Below, piece after piece: positions 8,168 to 17,191 of a DNA stretch of 64,000 nt. The notes beneath the pieces were generated by a model. That model worked only from the letters and a program-made list of their open reading frames with translations. It was not told where the DNA came from and did no database searches. A program made the translations under genes and the position numbers. Numbering within the stretch: the stretch's first letter is position 1; every line of letters starts with the position of its first letter. The DNA lies in NCBI RefSeq assembly GCF_000768065.1, contig NZ_JRKM01000001.1, forward strand, positions 2,294,001-2,358,000, in the 5' to 3' direction. The DNA is from Aquabacterium sp. NJ1. GTDB taxonomy: Bacteria; Pseudomonadota; Gammaproteobacteria; Burkholderiales; Burkholderiaceae_C.

Positions 8168-9430
8168 TCAAGCAAACACCAGTTGGTTGCGCCACCGCCA
8201 GCACCAGGCCAGCGACAGCAGTTTGAACAGGCAAGGCAAGGCCCCATACACCAGCGTGAGGGACAACAAGGCCTGCGCATCACGGGCACCCGGCACGTAA
8301 CCCAGGTACTGCAGCGCCGGCAAGGCCAGGCCGGCGGCCAGGGCCAGGTTGAGCTTGGTGGCCCATTGCCACCAGCCGGCGTACACGCCCTCGGCCTGCT
8401 CCGCGTGCCCGGCCTGCTGCACCACGCCCGTCAACAAGGTGCCTGGTGCGGTGAGATCGGCGCCCAGTGCCCAGCCACTGCAGGCACAGATCAGCAGGTA
8501 GGCCATCACATCGCCTGCCCCCAGGCCCAACACGCCCGCGAAGCTCAGCACGCTCAGGGCCATGCCCAATGACCAGGCCCGCATGGGCCCCAGGCGCGCC
8601 ACCGCCTTCGCCCACCAGGGCATGCTCACGGCCGCCATGAGGAAGTAGACGCCGAGGCACGCTGCCGTCCAGGCCTGGGCCTGCAGGCGGTCCTGGATGA
8701 AGAACAAGACCAGGGTGGCCGGAATGGCACTGGCCACGCCATTGAGCAGGAACAAGCCCAGCAGTCTGCGGAAGGCCGCGCCTTGCCAGGGCAGGCGCAG
8801 GTCTTGCCCGCTGAGCTGCGACCCGCCAGCCTGCGACTGCGCCGATGGCCTGGGCCCCTTCACGAGGCCGCCCACACCGAGCAGCAAGCTCAGGAACAAG
8901 GCCAGCGCCGTCCAGCCAAGGCCAGCCTGCACGGCCAGCAGGTTGGCCAGCACCACGCCCAGCAGCCCAAAGCCCTCGCGCCAGGCCACGATGCGTGCGC
9001 GCTGGGCCACGTTGCCGCCCAAGCGGCTGCCCCAGGCCAGGTACAGCACACTGCCCAGGCTGTAGGCCAGAAAGGTCCACATCATGGTGGCGGCGCACCA
9101 CCACAACAAGGCCGCCTCACCGCGTATCAAGGGAAAGAACAGCGCCGCAAAGCCCAGCGACAGCACGGCGGCCATCACCCACATGGCGCGCGCGGCCCGA
9201 GCCGGTTGATTCAGCAGCCGGTCGACCCAACGGCCAATCAAAGGGTCGACCAGGGCATCGGCCAGGCGCGCGCCCAGCAGCACCGCACCCAGCAGCCCCA
9301 GCGGCACCCCCAAGGTCTGCCCGTAGTGGGCAGGCAGCACCACATACAAAGGCAAGGCCACAAAGGCCAGCGGCAAGCCCAGCAGGCCATAACGCGCACA
9401 GGCGGCGTGGGGCAGGTCGGCTTGGTTCAT
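8168..9430 (-). CDS. GPH-type MFS transporter
   Basis: Inner-membrane permease of 420 residues with about 12 hydrophobic segments. The beginning (RYGLLGLPLAFVALPLYVVLP, followed by an Asp-containing DALVDPLIGRWVDR loop) is typical of the MelB-like glycoside-pentoside-hexuronide:cation symporters of the MFS. In CFA/DUF1365 clusters such transporters are more likely to move a lipid or precursor than a sugar, but that is inference. It lies 26 bp after the methyltransferase gene and 16 bp before the DUF3833 gene. Confidence 0.85.
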   Translation of the reverse strand: MNQADLPHAACARYGLLGLPLAFVALPLYVVLPAHYGQTLGVPLGLLGAVLLGARLADALVDPLIGRWVDRLLNQPARAARAMWVMAAVLSLGFAALFFPLIRGEAALLWWCAATMMWTFLAYSLGSVLYLAWGSRLGGNVAQRARIVAWREGFGLLGVVLANLLAVQAGLGWTALALFLSLLLGVGGLVKGPRPSAQSQAGGSQLSGQDLRLPWQGAAFRRLLGLFLLNGVASAIPATLVLFFIQDRLQAQAWTAACLGVYFLMAAVSMPWWAKAVARLGPMRAWSLGMALSVLSFAGVLGLGAGDVMAYLLICACSGWALGADLTAPGTLLTGVVQQAGHAEQAEGVYAGWWQWATKLNLALAAGLALPALQYLGYVPGARDAQALLSLTLVYGALPCLFKLLSLAWCWRWRNQLVFA

Positions 9431-9456
9431 GATGATGAGGGCGCCAGGTCGGCCGC

Positions 9457-10716
9457 TCAGCGCGGCTTGCGCAAGGTGTACTGAACCACGTTGGTGTTGC
9501 CCATGTCGAACGCGGCTTCGCAGTACGCCAGGTAGAACTCCCAGATGCGCTGGAAGCGCTCGTCGAAGCCCAGGCCCTGGATCTGGCGGATGTGGCGATG
9601 GAAATCAGCGCGCCAGCGGCGCAGGGTCTCGGCGTAATCGGGCCCGAAGGCCATCGCGTTGACGACTTCCAGACCGGCACGCTGCGCTTCTTCGCGGAAG
9701 GCCTTGTCGCTGGGCAGCAGGCCGCCGGGGAAGATGTACTGCTGGATGAAGTCGGTGGACTTCACATAGCGATCAAACAGGTCGTCGTGGATGGTGATGG
9801 TCTGCAGGCAGGCCTGGCCACCGGGTTTGAGGCAACGCTTGATGGTGTCGAAGTAACCCGCCCAGTATTCGCGGCCCACGGCCTCGAACATCTCGATGGA
9901 CACGATGGCATCAAAGGGCTCTTCGCGGATGTCGCGGTAGTCCTGCAGGCGCAGATCGGCCCGATCGGACAAGCCGGCCTTGGCCATGCGTTCCATCGCC
10001 CAGGTCAGTTGCTCGGTGGACAAGGTCACGCCCGTGACATGCGCGCCGTGTTCGGCTGCCGCGATCTCGGCCAGGCCACCCCAGCCGCAGCCGATCTCCA
10101 GTACACGCTGGCCAGACCGGTCAGCGGACACCCCGGCTTCATTCAATGCACGCTTGACCTTGGCGCGCTGCGCATCGACCATGCTGCGGCTGTGATCGCC
10201 CTCGAACCAGGCGCTGGAATAGCTCATGGTCGGGTCCAGCCAGAGGCGGTAGAAGGCATTGCCCAGGTCATAGTGGGCCTGGATGTTCTTGCGGCTGTTG
10301 GCCTTGGAGTTGTGGTTGAGCAGGTGGCGGATGCGGTAGAGCAGGCGCCCCCACCAGTTGCCGTAGATCGCGTCTTCGATCTGGTTGCGGTTGGCGATGA
10401 AGAGCTTGAGCAAGGCCGTCAAATCTGACGTGGACCAGTCGCCGTTGATGTAGCCCTCGGCAAAGCCGATGTCACCGGACTTCATGGCCGCTGTGCACAC
10501 CTGCCAGTTGTGCAGGTGCAGGGTGGCACGCGGCGTCTGGCCGCCTGACTCCAGGGCATGCCCGAAGCGCGCGGTGCTGCCATCGGGGTATTGCACATCC
10601 AGCGAGCCGACCTGCAGCCGCTGCAGCAAGCGCAGGGCCAGCCGGGCAGCCGCCGGTGCGTGCTCAGGCAGGTGCAAGCCGGAGGATGAAGATGATGAGA
10701 TCGTCATGCGGTTCAT
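9457..10716 (-). CDS. Cyclopropane-fatty-acyl-phospholipid synthase family methyltransferase
   Basis: SAM-dependent enzyme of 419 residues that would transfer a methyl or methylene group to unsaturated acyl chains of membrane phospholipids. Visible are the SAM motif VLEIGCGWGGLAEIAA (about residues 205-220), QDYRD, the family stretch FDAIVSIEMFEAVG and YIFPGGLLPS. The start at 10716 overlaps the stop of the DUF1365 gene by 4 bp (ATGA), so the two are coupled; the open frame upstream of it is only a shadow of DUF1365. It may make cyclopropane, methylated or furan-type fatty acids; sequence alone does not separate these. Confidence 0.88.
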   Translation of the reverse strand: MNRMTISSSSSSGLHLPEHAPAAARLALRLLQRLQVGSLDVQYPDGSTARFGHALESGGQTPRATLHLHNWQVCTAAMKSGDIGFAEGYINGDWSTSDLTALLKLFIANRNQIEDAIYGNWWGRLLYRIRHLLNHNSKANSRKNIQAHYDLGNAFYRLWLDPTMSYSSAWFEGDHSRSMVDAQRAKVKRALNEAGVSADRSGQRVLEIGCGWGGLAEIAAAEHGAHVTGVTLSTEQLTWAMERMAKAGLSDRADLRLQDYRDIREEPFDAIVSIEMFEAVGREYWAGYFDTIKRCLKPGGQACLQTITIHDDLFDRYVKSTDFIQQYIFPGGLLPSDKAFREEAQRAGLEVVNAMAFGPDYAETLRRWRADFHRHIRQIQGLGFDERFQRIWEFYLAYCEAAFDMGNTNVVQYTLRKPR

Positions 10717-11495
10717 GGTGTGGTGCGGGCACGTGGGCCGGTGGCGAACTGGGTGGGCGGCTCGGGCTTGCTGAAAAACGGCACGCGCTTGAGCCACAGT
10801 TGCAGCGCCTGCCAATGGATGCGCGCCAGCACGCCGAAGGTCATGAGCGGCCAGCCCCAGAAGGCTTTGCGCGCGCTGCCCGCATCCAGTGTCTGCAATA
10901 CGCCGCTGATGGCGGTCTGGATCAAAGGGCCGCCTTCGTCGTCGTGGTCCACGCGCGCGATCAGGCGCTGCGCGGTGCGCATGAAGCGAAAGCGGTAGCG
11001 CCCCTGCGTGTCGCAGAACGGCGAGACGTGGAAGACCTTGTCGGATTCGATCTCGCGCCCCCAACCCAGTTGCGCGCCGCTGAGCACGTAACAGTGGCGT
11101 TCGCCAAAGGTGTTGTTGACCTCAGCGACGATGGCATGCAAGTGGCCATCGGGCCGGTGCACGTACCAGAAGCTCACCGGCTTGAAGGCATAACCCATCA
11201 CGCGCGGGTAGGTCTGCAACCAGACCTCGCCCTCGGCCAGATCGGCTTGCCACAGGCCCTGCGCGTGCAACAGGCCATCCAGCCAGACCAGCGCGTTGCC
11301 GCCCCCGTCACCATGGTCGGCATCATGAAAGCTCAAGGCACCACGCTGGTTGCGGCGCACGATGGCCTGCGGCTCGCGGGCCAGCGCGCGCATGGGCAGG
11401 AGCCAGAAGTAGTTGCCGTAACGAAAGGCATGGCGAGCGGGCTTGAGCCGCGTGTGGCGCACCTCGCCAAAGCCGATCAGGGCGCGCGGGCTCAT
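10713..11495 (-). CDS. DUF1365 family protein
   Basis: A 260-residue cytoplasmic protein of DUF1365, recognised from GFGEVRHTRLKPARHAFRYG near the start, QTYPRVMGYAFKPVSFWYVH in the middle and EVNNTFGERHCYVL. The family is almost always encoded between a flavin amine-oxidase-like protein and a CFA-synthase-like methyltransferase, exactly as here, and probably acts on acyl chains; the reaction is not established. It is linked to both neighbours by 4-bp ATGA overlaps (11492-11495 and 10713-10716). Confidence 0.88.
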   Translation of the reverse strand: MSPRALIGFGEVRHTRLKPARHAFRYGNYFWLLPMRALAREPQAIVRRNQRGALSFHDADHGDGGGNALVWLDGLLHAQGLWQADLAEGEVWLQTYPRVMGYAFKPVSFWYVHRPDGHLHAIVAEVNNTFGERHCYVLSGAQLGWGREIESDKVFHVSPFCDTQGRYRFRFMRTAQRLIARVDHDDEGGPLIQTAISGVLQTLDAGSARKAFWGWPLMTFGVLARIHWQALQLWLKRVPFFSKPEPPTQFATGPRARTTP

Positions 11496-12901
11496 GCCGC
11501 CATCTCCTGGCCGGCCTGGCCGTGCTGGCGCAGGTAGTCGGCCGCCAGGTCACCCGCGTCGGCAGGCAACAAGATGCCTTGACGCGCCAGCATGGCAGAC
11601 GCCGCGGCCAGGCCGGACTTGAGGCCGTCTTCATGGAAGCCGTAGCCGGCCCAGGCCCCCGCGAACCAGATGTGCCGGCGGCCCTGGATCGTGTGCAGTT
11701 GCCCCTGCGCCTCGATGGCGGCCTGGTCGAAGATGGGGTGGGCGTAATCGAATTCGGCCAGCACTTGGTCACGCGCCGGCTCGCGCAGCGGGTTGAGCGA
11801 CACCACCACGGGCTGAGACCAGGGCACGGGCTGCAATCGGTTGATGAGGTAGTGCAGGCACACGGCACGGTCTTCCTGGTCGGGCCTGGCCGCACGTTCG
11901 TAGTTCCAGGCCGCCCACGCCAGGCGCTTGCCGGGCAGCATGGCCTCGTCGGTGTGCAGCACGGCGCGGTTGTGGTGGTAGCGAATGGCCCCCAGCACCT
12001 GCTGCTCTGCCGGTGTGGCGCCCGTGCCCAGCAAGGCCAGCGCCTGATCGGAGTGCGTGGCCAGCACGACGTCGTCGAACCGCTCGGCGCCCACCGCGCT
12101 GTGCACCATCACGCCGGCGCTGCCCTCATCGCCCAGCGGGATCAGGCCGTGTACGGGGGTGTTGAGACGCGCATCCGGCAAGGCGGCCATGAGGCGGCGC
12201 ACGTACTCGCGCGAGCCACCGGCCACGGTGTACCACTGGGGGCGGTTCGCCACTTGAAGCAGGCCATGGTTGTGGCAGAAGCGGATCAGCGTGGCCATGG
12301 GGAAACGCATCATCTGCTGCACGGGGCAGGACCAGATGCAGGCCACCATGGGCAGCAGGTAGCCCTCGCGAAACGCGTCGCTGAAGCCTTCACGCTGCAG
12401 GAAGTCGCCAATGGGTTCGCGCAACTGCGCTTCAGAACCCGCCAGGGCCAGGCGCGTCGTGAGCGCGTTGAAACGCACCAGGTCGGCCAGCATGCGCCAG
12501 AAGGGGCGCGAGATCAGGTTGCGCCGCTGGGCGAACACGCTGTTGAGGCTGGAGCCGCACCACTGCAGGCCCGCCGGCAAGCCCGACAGCCCTTGCGCCT
12601 GGGCCGGCACCTGCACCGAAAACGACATCTCGGACTTGGCCGTGGGCACGTCCAGCTCGGCAAACAGGCGGATGAGCTGCGGGTAGGTGCGCTCGTTGAA
12701 CACCAGGAAGCCCGTGTCCACGCCATGCGTGACGGGCTGGCCCTGCGCATCAGGCAAGGTCACGTCCACCGTGTTGGCATGGCCCCCAAAGTGCCCGCCC
12801 GCCTCGAACAAGGTCACGTGGCGCTCACCCGGCGAGGTGGCCAGCCTGTAGGCGGCGCCCAGGCCGGCGATACCCGCTCCGATCACGGCAATGCGTTTCA
12901 T
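11492..12901 (-). CDS. FAD-dependent oxidoreductase, first gene of lipid operon
   Basis: Flavoprotein of 469 residues resembling amine oxidase/phytoene desaturase-like enzymes. The dinucleotide-binding motif is at the very N-terminus (VIGAGIAGLGAAYRLA), followed by FEAGGHFGGHANTV. The C-terminus carries the second FAD-contact pattern IWFAGAWAGYGFHEDG. I place the start at ATG 12901 because GGAG lies 6 nt upstream; the longer reading would need a TTG start. It heads the operon FAD oxidoreductase-DUF1365-methyltransferase-transporter-DUF3833-SDR-NTF2. In other proteobacteria homologous sets belong to singlet-oxygen (RpoE/ChrR) regulons, but no such sigma factor is in this window. Confidence 0.88.
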   Translation of the reverse strand: MKRIAVIGAGIAGLGAAYRLATSPGERHVTLFEAGGHFGGHANTVDVTLPDAQGQPVTHGVDTGFLVFNERTYPQLIRLFAELDVPTAKSEMSFSVQVPAQAQGLSGLPAGLQWCGSSLNSVFAQRRNLISRPFWRMLADLVRFNALTTRLALAGSEAQLREPIGDFLQREGFSDAFREGYLLPMVACIWSCPVQQMMRFPMATLIRFCHNHGLLQVANRPQWYTVAGGSREYVRRLMAALPDARLNTPVHGLIPLGDEGSAGVMVHSAVGAERFDDVVLATHSDQALALLGTGATPAEQQVLGAIRYHHNRAVLHTDEAMLPGKRLAWAAWNYERAARPDQEDRAVCLHYLINRLQPVPWSQPVVVSLNPLREPARDQVLAEFDYAHPIFDQAAIEAQGQLHTIQGRRHIWFAGAWAGYGFHEDGLKSGLAAASAMLARQGILLPADAGDLAADYLRQHGQAGQEMAA

Positions 12902-13005
12902 GCGCAACTCCTGTCGAGGGCCGACCGGTGTTCACGCTGCGGGCCATCGTGGCCGTGGCCAATCAGGGTGAAGCGCCGGTCAAGTGCCGATCAAGTCAAA
13001 AAATA

Positions 13006-13023
13006 CCGAACAGTTCATACTGT
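13006..13023. promoter_or_regulatory. Short dyad in the upstream region of the lipid operon
   Basis: ACAGT and ACTGT arms separated by four bases (CGAACAGTTCATACTGTA on the plus strand) sit between the lipid operon and the peroxidase gene. About 15 bp nearer the operon is TGATCG (minus strand, 12988-12993), which is reminiscent of a group-IV sigma -35 element, but I found no convincing -10. Treat as a weak candidate. Confidence 0.25.
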
Positions 13024-13033
13024 AACTCATCAG

Positions 13034-13675
13034 TCACTTTTTTGCAGCCAGCTGCTTTTCAATGTCCTCGATGAGATCACGGTCATCCGGCGAGGTCATG
13101 CTGCTGTAGGCCTTGACGGCCTGCCCGTCGCGCCCGATCAGGTACTTGTAGAAGTTCCACTTGGGGCGGGTGCCGGTGGCCTTGCGCAGCTCGGCGTGCA
13201 GCGGGTTGGCCTCATCGCCCACCACATGGCTCTTGGCGAACATGGGGAATTTCACGCCATAGGTGTTGGCGCAGAAATCGGCGATCTCCTTGGCGGTGCC
13301 GGGCTCCTGGCTGCCAAAGTCATTGGAAGGGAAGCCCAGCACGACCAGGCCCTGGTCCTTGTATTTGGCGTACAGCGCTTCGAGGCCCTTGTACTGCTTG
13401 GTGAAGCCGCAGTAGCTCGCCGTGTTGACCACCAGCAGCACCTGGCCGCTGTACTGGCAAAGGGATTGCGGCTTCTCGTCTTGCAGGCGCGGGAAGGTCT
13501 TGTTGAGCAAGGCCGGGCAGGCGGCGGCTGGCGCAGGTACAGACGCTGCAGCCGTGGGCATCGCTTGAGCCGGCTGGGCGGCAGGCGCACACTGGACGTT
13601 CAGGGAGACACCGCCCAGGCACAAGGGCAGCAGCAGTGACAGACGGCAAAGTGGCATCGGCAAACGAGGGCTCAT
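13034..13675 (-). CDS. Exported glutathione peroxidase
   Basis: Thiol peroxidase of the GPx family, 213 residues. An N-terminal signal peptide (LSLLLPLCLGGVSLNVQCA) and an Ala/Pro-rich linker to about residue 55 precede the domain, so it acts outside the cytoplasm. Catalytic residues are visible: cysteine in NTASYCGFTKQY, glutamine in GFPSNDFGSQEPG and tryptophan in KWNFYKYLI. The active site uses TGC for cysteine rather than a selenocysteine UGA. Start at 13675 is supported by GGAA upstream and by the signal peptide; the longer ORF adds an implausible charged N-terminus. It is probably a separate unit from the lipid operon. Confidence 0.88.
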   Translation of the reverse strand: MSPRLPMPLCRLSLLLPLCLGGVSLNVQCAPAAQPAQAMPTAAASVPAPAAACPALLNKTFPRLQDEKPQSLCQYSGQVLLVVNTASYCGFTKQYKGLEALYAKYKDQGLVVLGFPSNDFGSQEPGTAKEIADFCANTYGVKFPMFAKSHVVGDEANPLHAELRKATGTRPKWNFYKYLIGRDGQAVKAYSSMTSPDDRDLIEDIEKQLAAKK

Positions 13676-13907
13676 GGGGTTTCCTTCAGCAATGGCGCAA
13701 TGCGCGCAGTGTGCACCCAGCTCAATACGCCTGTGGCGACAAAGCCGATGCACGCGCCGCATAAAAACCGGGCCTGTCATGGGTTTGACTGCATCCATTC
13801 GCTCAAACGTCACGAAACTACATTAGGCTGTCGCCGACCTGCCGCGTGGCGCCCTCCAGGTGAGGCCACTCGTCCCAGGTCCGCGGTTCATTGATCTGGA
13901 GAACGCC

Positions 13908-14762
13908 ATGCTTTACCCCGAACTGTTCAAGCAACTCGAAGCCGTCCGCTGGAACATGGACACCGACATCCCCTGGGATCGCTTCGACGCCAGCCAGCTC
14001 AGTGACGAGCAGGCCCAGACGATCAAGATGAACGCCATCACGGAATGGGCCGCCTTGCCCGCCACCGAGATGTTCCTGCGCGACAACCGCGATGACAGCG
14101 ACTTCTCTGCCTTCATGAGCGTGTGGTTCTTCGAGGAACAGAAGCACTCGCTGGTGCTGATGGAGTACCTGCGCCGCTTCCGCCCGGACCTGGTCCCCAC
14201 CGAAGAAGAACTGCACGAGGTGCGTTTCGAGTTCGACCCGGCCCCGGCGCTGGAGACCCTGATGCTGCACTTCTGCGGCGAGGTGCGCCTGCACCACTGG
14301 TACCGCCGCGCGGCCGAATGGCACACCGAGCCGGTGATCAAGGCCATCTACGAGACCCTGTCGCGCGACGAGGCCCGCCATGGCGGCGCCTACCTGCGTT
14401 ACATGAAGAAGGCGCTGAACCGCTTTGGCGACGAGGCGCGTGCGGCCTTCACCAAGGTGGGCGTGCTGATGGCCAGTGCGCGCCGCACGGCCCAGGCCCT
14501 GCACCCGACCAATCTGCATGTGAGCAGCAAGCTGTTTCCGCGCGACACCATCCAGTCGCGGCTGCCCAATCCGGAATGGCTGGAGACCTGGCTGGACAAG
14601 CAGATCCAGTTTGATGCGGTGTGGGAAGGCAAGGTGGTGGAGCGCATCCTGTTCAACCTCAGCTCGCTGATGGACCGCAGCTTTGCCAGCGTGCAGGAGC
14701 TCAACCGCTTCCGCAAGGAGATGGTCCGGGCGCTGGACAATGCCAAAGCGGTGCACGGCTGA
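13908..14762 (+). CDS. Ferritin-like di-iron protein
   Basis: A mostly helical 284-residue protein with ferritin-type di-iron ligands: FFEEQKHS (ExxH) and, near residue 165, SRDEARHGG (ExxRH), plus helices containing glutamates EWAALPATEMF and HFCGEVRLHHWYRR. This matches the acyl-ACP desaturase/AurF-like end of the superfamily; an oxidase or desaturase on a lipid is plausible, but the substrate is not shown. Start 13908 is chosen for CTGGAG 7 nt upstream. It stands alone on the plus strand, opposite the peroxidase gene and close to the lipid operon. Confidence 0.75.
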   Translation: MLYPELFKQLEAVRWNMDTDIPWDRFDASQLSDEQAQTIKMNAITEWAALPATEMFLRDNRDDSDFSAFMSVWFFEEQKHSLVLMEYLRRFRPDLVPTEEELHEVRFEFDPAPALETLMLHFCGEVRLHHWYRRAAEWHTEPVIKAIYETLSRDEARHGGAYLRYMKKALNRFGDEARAAFTKVGVLMASARRTAQALHPTNLHVSSKLFPRDTIQSRLPNPEWLETWLDKQIQFDAVWEGKVVERILFNLSSLMDRSFASVQELNRFRKEMVRALDNAKAVHG

Positions 14763-15099
14763 GCACCGTCAACGCCCGCAAGCCAGCTGCACCAAACCGC
14801 ACAGCCAGCAGGGCAGTTGAGCACGCTTTAGACTGGCGCTCCTGAGGCTGGTTTGCGCCACCCCAAGATCTAGGGGCCAAGCGAGGCACTTCTCTTGCTT
14901 TCTTGCTACAGCCCGCCAGGAAATACTCAGGTACGCGGGTGTGTGCACTCCACCACGGCCAAGCCGCCGGCATCGAGCCGCGGGGTTGACAGGGCCAGGA
15001 GGGGCGCGCAACCTATGACTGCGGTCTAACCTTGATTTCCGGTTAAGCCCCTACATCTGAGCACCGCTCATTTGATCAGGCCCCGGGGGAGCACCCTCT
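14763..15099. other. Gene-free region between di-iron protein and unknown gene
   Basis: About 340 bp with no convincing ORF. It holds a short dyad TAACC (15027-15031) / GGTTA (15041-15045) upstream of the next gene and an isolated TTGACA at about 14986 without a well-spaced -10. No terminator is recognisable. Confidence 0.4.
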
Positions 15100-15513
15100 A
15101 TGAACCGTATGGCAGGTTTCCAAAGCCAAGGCCTCGCGCAAGGCGGGTCTCAGGCAGCCAAGGCCGCACAGGTGAATGGCGAGATTCGCTACGTCACTGG
15201 CGTCAAGACCCATGCCCGCATTGGATGCGTGGATGGTCTGGCGGTGGCCATCGTCGAGGAGGGCGCGCCTTATCTGGCGGTCTGGCAAGATTTGATGGCC
15301 TGGAGAGCGCGCCTTCAGATCCCCAGTGGCAAGCTGCTTTTTACTCAACGAAATTCGTCTGCCTTGAGCGATGAGGCGCTGGACCAACTGGCCAGTTGTG
15401 CCGTCAGTGTCGCTGATGCCGGCACCCGCAAGCCTGAAGAGGTTCAAGCCGAGTTGCTTGATGAGTTTGCTCAAAGGCAGGCCAAGGCCATGAAGGTCTT
15501 CAAACGGGCCTGA
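15100..15513 (+). CDS. Hypothetical protein, 137 aa
   Basis: Not recognised. Soluble 137-residue protein without signal peptide or membrane helix. Residues 28-80 look like a small beta-rich domain (GEIRYVTGVKTHARIG, GLAVAIVEEGAPYLAVW); the C-terminal third is helical and charged. The next gene, a flavoprotein, begins 100 bp downstream on the same strand, so the two may work together. Codon use is close to that of the surroundings. Confidence 0.65.
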   Translation: MNRMAGFQSQGLAQGGSQAAKAAQVNGEIRYVTGVKTHARIGCVDGLAVAIVEEGAPYLAVWQDLMAWRARLQIPSGKLLFTQRNSSALSDEALDQLASCAVSVADAGTRKPEEVQAELLDEFAQRQAKAMKVFKRA

Positions 15514-15613
15514 TCAACACCTGGCCTTTTCCCGCCAGGCAGAAAACTGCTTTCTCCCGAACGCCTCTTCGGACAAAATAGTTCGCAAGAGAGCGAATTC
15601 ATCGGGGGACAGC

Positions 15614-17083
15614 ATGCCAAACCAGGCTCTGGGCTTACATCGCGTGGCACCACGGGTCTACGACCTGACGGGGACACGCACTGGCAGCATTCGTGACCAG
15701 CTGCTTCGAGCCGGCCTGGTTGCCAACGGCCTGATCGACACCAACGAAATCTCAAGTGCGGACCACCTGCTGGTGATTGGTGCAGGGGCCGCCGGCATGT
15801 GCGCAGCCATGAACGCCGCGTACTGGGGCGTCCACGTGACCGTTGTTGAACTTGATCAGGTCCCCTTCGCCACCTTCTTTCGCGCACGCTGGCGTCGCGT
15901 TGACCCCTGCGAATACGACTGGCCTCATCCGCACTGTCAGCAAGGGCTGTTCCCGCAATCGAACGGCTGGTTTCCTTTGCCTCAGACCACAGGAACCGGC
16001 GCGGACCTCGCCCACTCCTGGACGCACTTGTGGCAACAGTGGCAAGCACTGTATGACGGCAAGGGCAAACGTGGTCACATTGAACTGTTGACCTCGCTTG
16101 ATGGTCGCCCCATGGTGAACCCGGCCAACCACCGCTATCCAGCCGGGGCGAATCACGTCGAGGTGAGTGCGCCGTGGCAGACGGGGGACACCCCCTCCGT
16201 GCGCCCGTTCGGGGCCATCATCAACGCGGCCGGCTTCGGCGTGGAGTGCACGGACAGCGATGGGCAATGCCCCGACCCTTGGAATGGCTTCCAAGGCCCC
16301 GCGTTCTGGAAAGACGACGACCAGATTCCCAACGACCCCAAGGAACACATTCCCCACACCAATGTCGTCATTTCAGGTGGCGGCGACGGTGCCATGCAGG
16401 ACTTCCAGCGCGTCGTGACAGGTCATTTCGGCCTGACCTTGCTCAAGGCGTTGCAAGACGCCATCGACCATCACCGCCCAGGCTTTCAGCTTGATGCCGA
16501 TGGCCTGATCCGCAGCCTATTGAGTGCAGAAGAATCGGCCCGACGCATGCACGCATGGCAACGTCAGGCCCACCCCGCCAAACAGATGACGGCGGCATGG
16601 CACGCGGCCTTCGAGCAAGCCATCGTCCCCCACATCAAGCGCCTGGGCCAGGCCGCGCTGGACGCGGTCGCCCATGATGTCTTGCGTGGCAGCCTGAAAA
16701 ATGGTCAGTTGAAAGTGACATGGGCACACCGGCTGAGCACGCCCGAGTACGCTTATGCACTCAACCGTTTTCTCTGCCTGGTGCTCAATACCCTGTGTAG
16801 CGAAGCTTCATCAAACATGATCAAGCACAGCGTGCAGCTACTGCCTCGGCACGAGATCACGGCCATCTCGCCCAGTGCCAAGGCAAACCATCATCCTTGC
16901 GTCAGCGCCAAAGGCTGCATTGGTGTCCTGCATGACGTGACCCTGACCTCGCACACAGGCTTGCCCCACCCCATCAAGGACGTCGATCTGATCATCGTGC
17001 GCCATGGCGCCGATCGCAGCACGACACCCGGCCGAGGCCCCTATGCACCAGAACAGATGACCCCCTATGACATCCCCGTCTGA
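15614..17083 (+). CDS. Unrecognised FAD/NAD(P)-binding protein
   Basis: A 489-residue protein with a Rossmann dinucleotide-binding motif well inside the chain (HLLVIGAGAAGMCAAMNAAY, about residues 53-73) and a second glycine-rich motif VVISGGGDGAMQDF near residue 255. The pattern resembles flavin-containing monooxygenase or thioredoxin-reductase-type two-dinucleotide folds, with a roughly 50-residue N-terminal extension. Substrate unknown. The start is supported by GGGGGAC about 5 nt upstream. It lies 100 bp after the 137-residue unknown gene and converges on the beta-oxidation operon. Confidence 0.75.
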   Translation: MPNQALGLHRVAPRVYDLTGTRTGSIRDQLLRAGLVANGLIDTNEISSADHLLVIGAGAAGMCAAMNAAYWGVHVTVVELDQVPFATFFRARWRRVDPCEYDWPHPHCQQGLFPQSNGWFPLPQTTGTGADLAHSWTHLWQQWQALYDGKGKRGHIELLTSLDGRPMVNPANHRYPAGANHVEVSAPWQTGDTPSVRPFGAIINAAGFGVECTDSDGQCPDPWNGFQGPAFWKDDDQIPNDPKEHIPHTNVVISGGGDGAMQDFQRVVTGHFGLTLLKALQDAIDHHRPGFQLDADGLIRSLLSAEESARRMHAWQRQAHPAKQMTAAWHAAFEQAIVPHIKRLGQAALDAVAHDVLRGSLKNGQLKVTWAHRLSTPEYAYALNRFLCLVLNTLCSEASSNMIKHSVQLLPRHEITAISPSAKANHHPCVSAKGCIGVLHDVTLTSHTGLPHPIKDVDLIIVRHGADRSTTPGRGPYAPEQMTPYDIPV

Positions 17084-17108
17084 ACGCCGGGACTCATGCT
17101 GTCTGGCC

Positions 17109-17148
17109 AAAAAATACGGGCCTGGCGCCAAAGCTCACCAGGCCCGTA
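17109..17148 (-). terminator. Rho-independent terminator of the beta-oxidation operon
   Basis: Perfect 11-bp stem TACGGGCCTGG (17115-17125) and CCAGGCCCGTA (17138-17148) with a 12-nt loop. On the minus strand the stem is followed by six T residues (AAAAAA at 17109-17114 on the plus strand). It lies 44 bp after the stop of the CoA-transferase gene, the last gene of the leftward operon. Confidence 0.88.
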
Positions 17149-17191
17149 CCCGTCTGACCCCCCGGTCAGTCTCAAAACATCGATCGGCTCA

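Noticed and set aside
10717-11064. N-terminal extension of the CFA-like methyltransferase
   Set aside because: It overlaps the DUF1365 gene in another frame and is Arg/Ala-rich nonsense. ATG 10716 with the ATGA overlap fits.
13034-13675. Selenocysteine in the glutathione peroxidase
   Set aside because: The active-site codon is an ordinary cysteine codon and the frame has no internal UGA.
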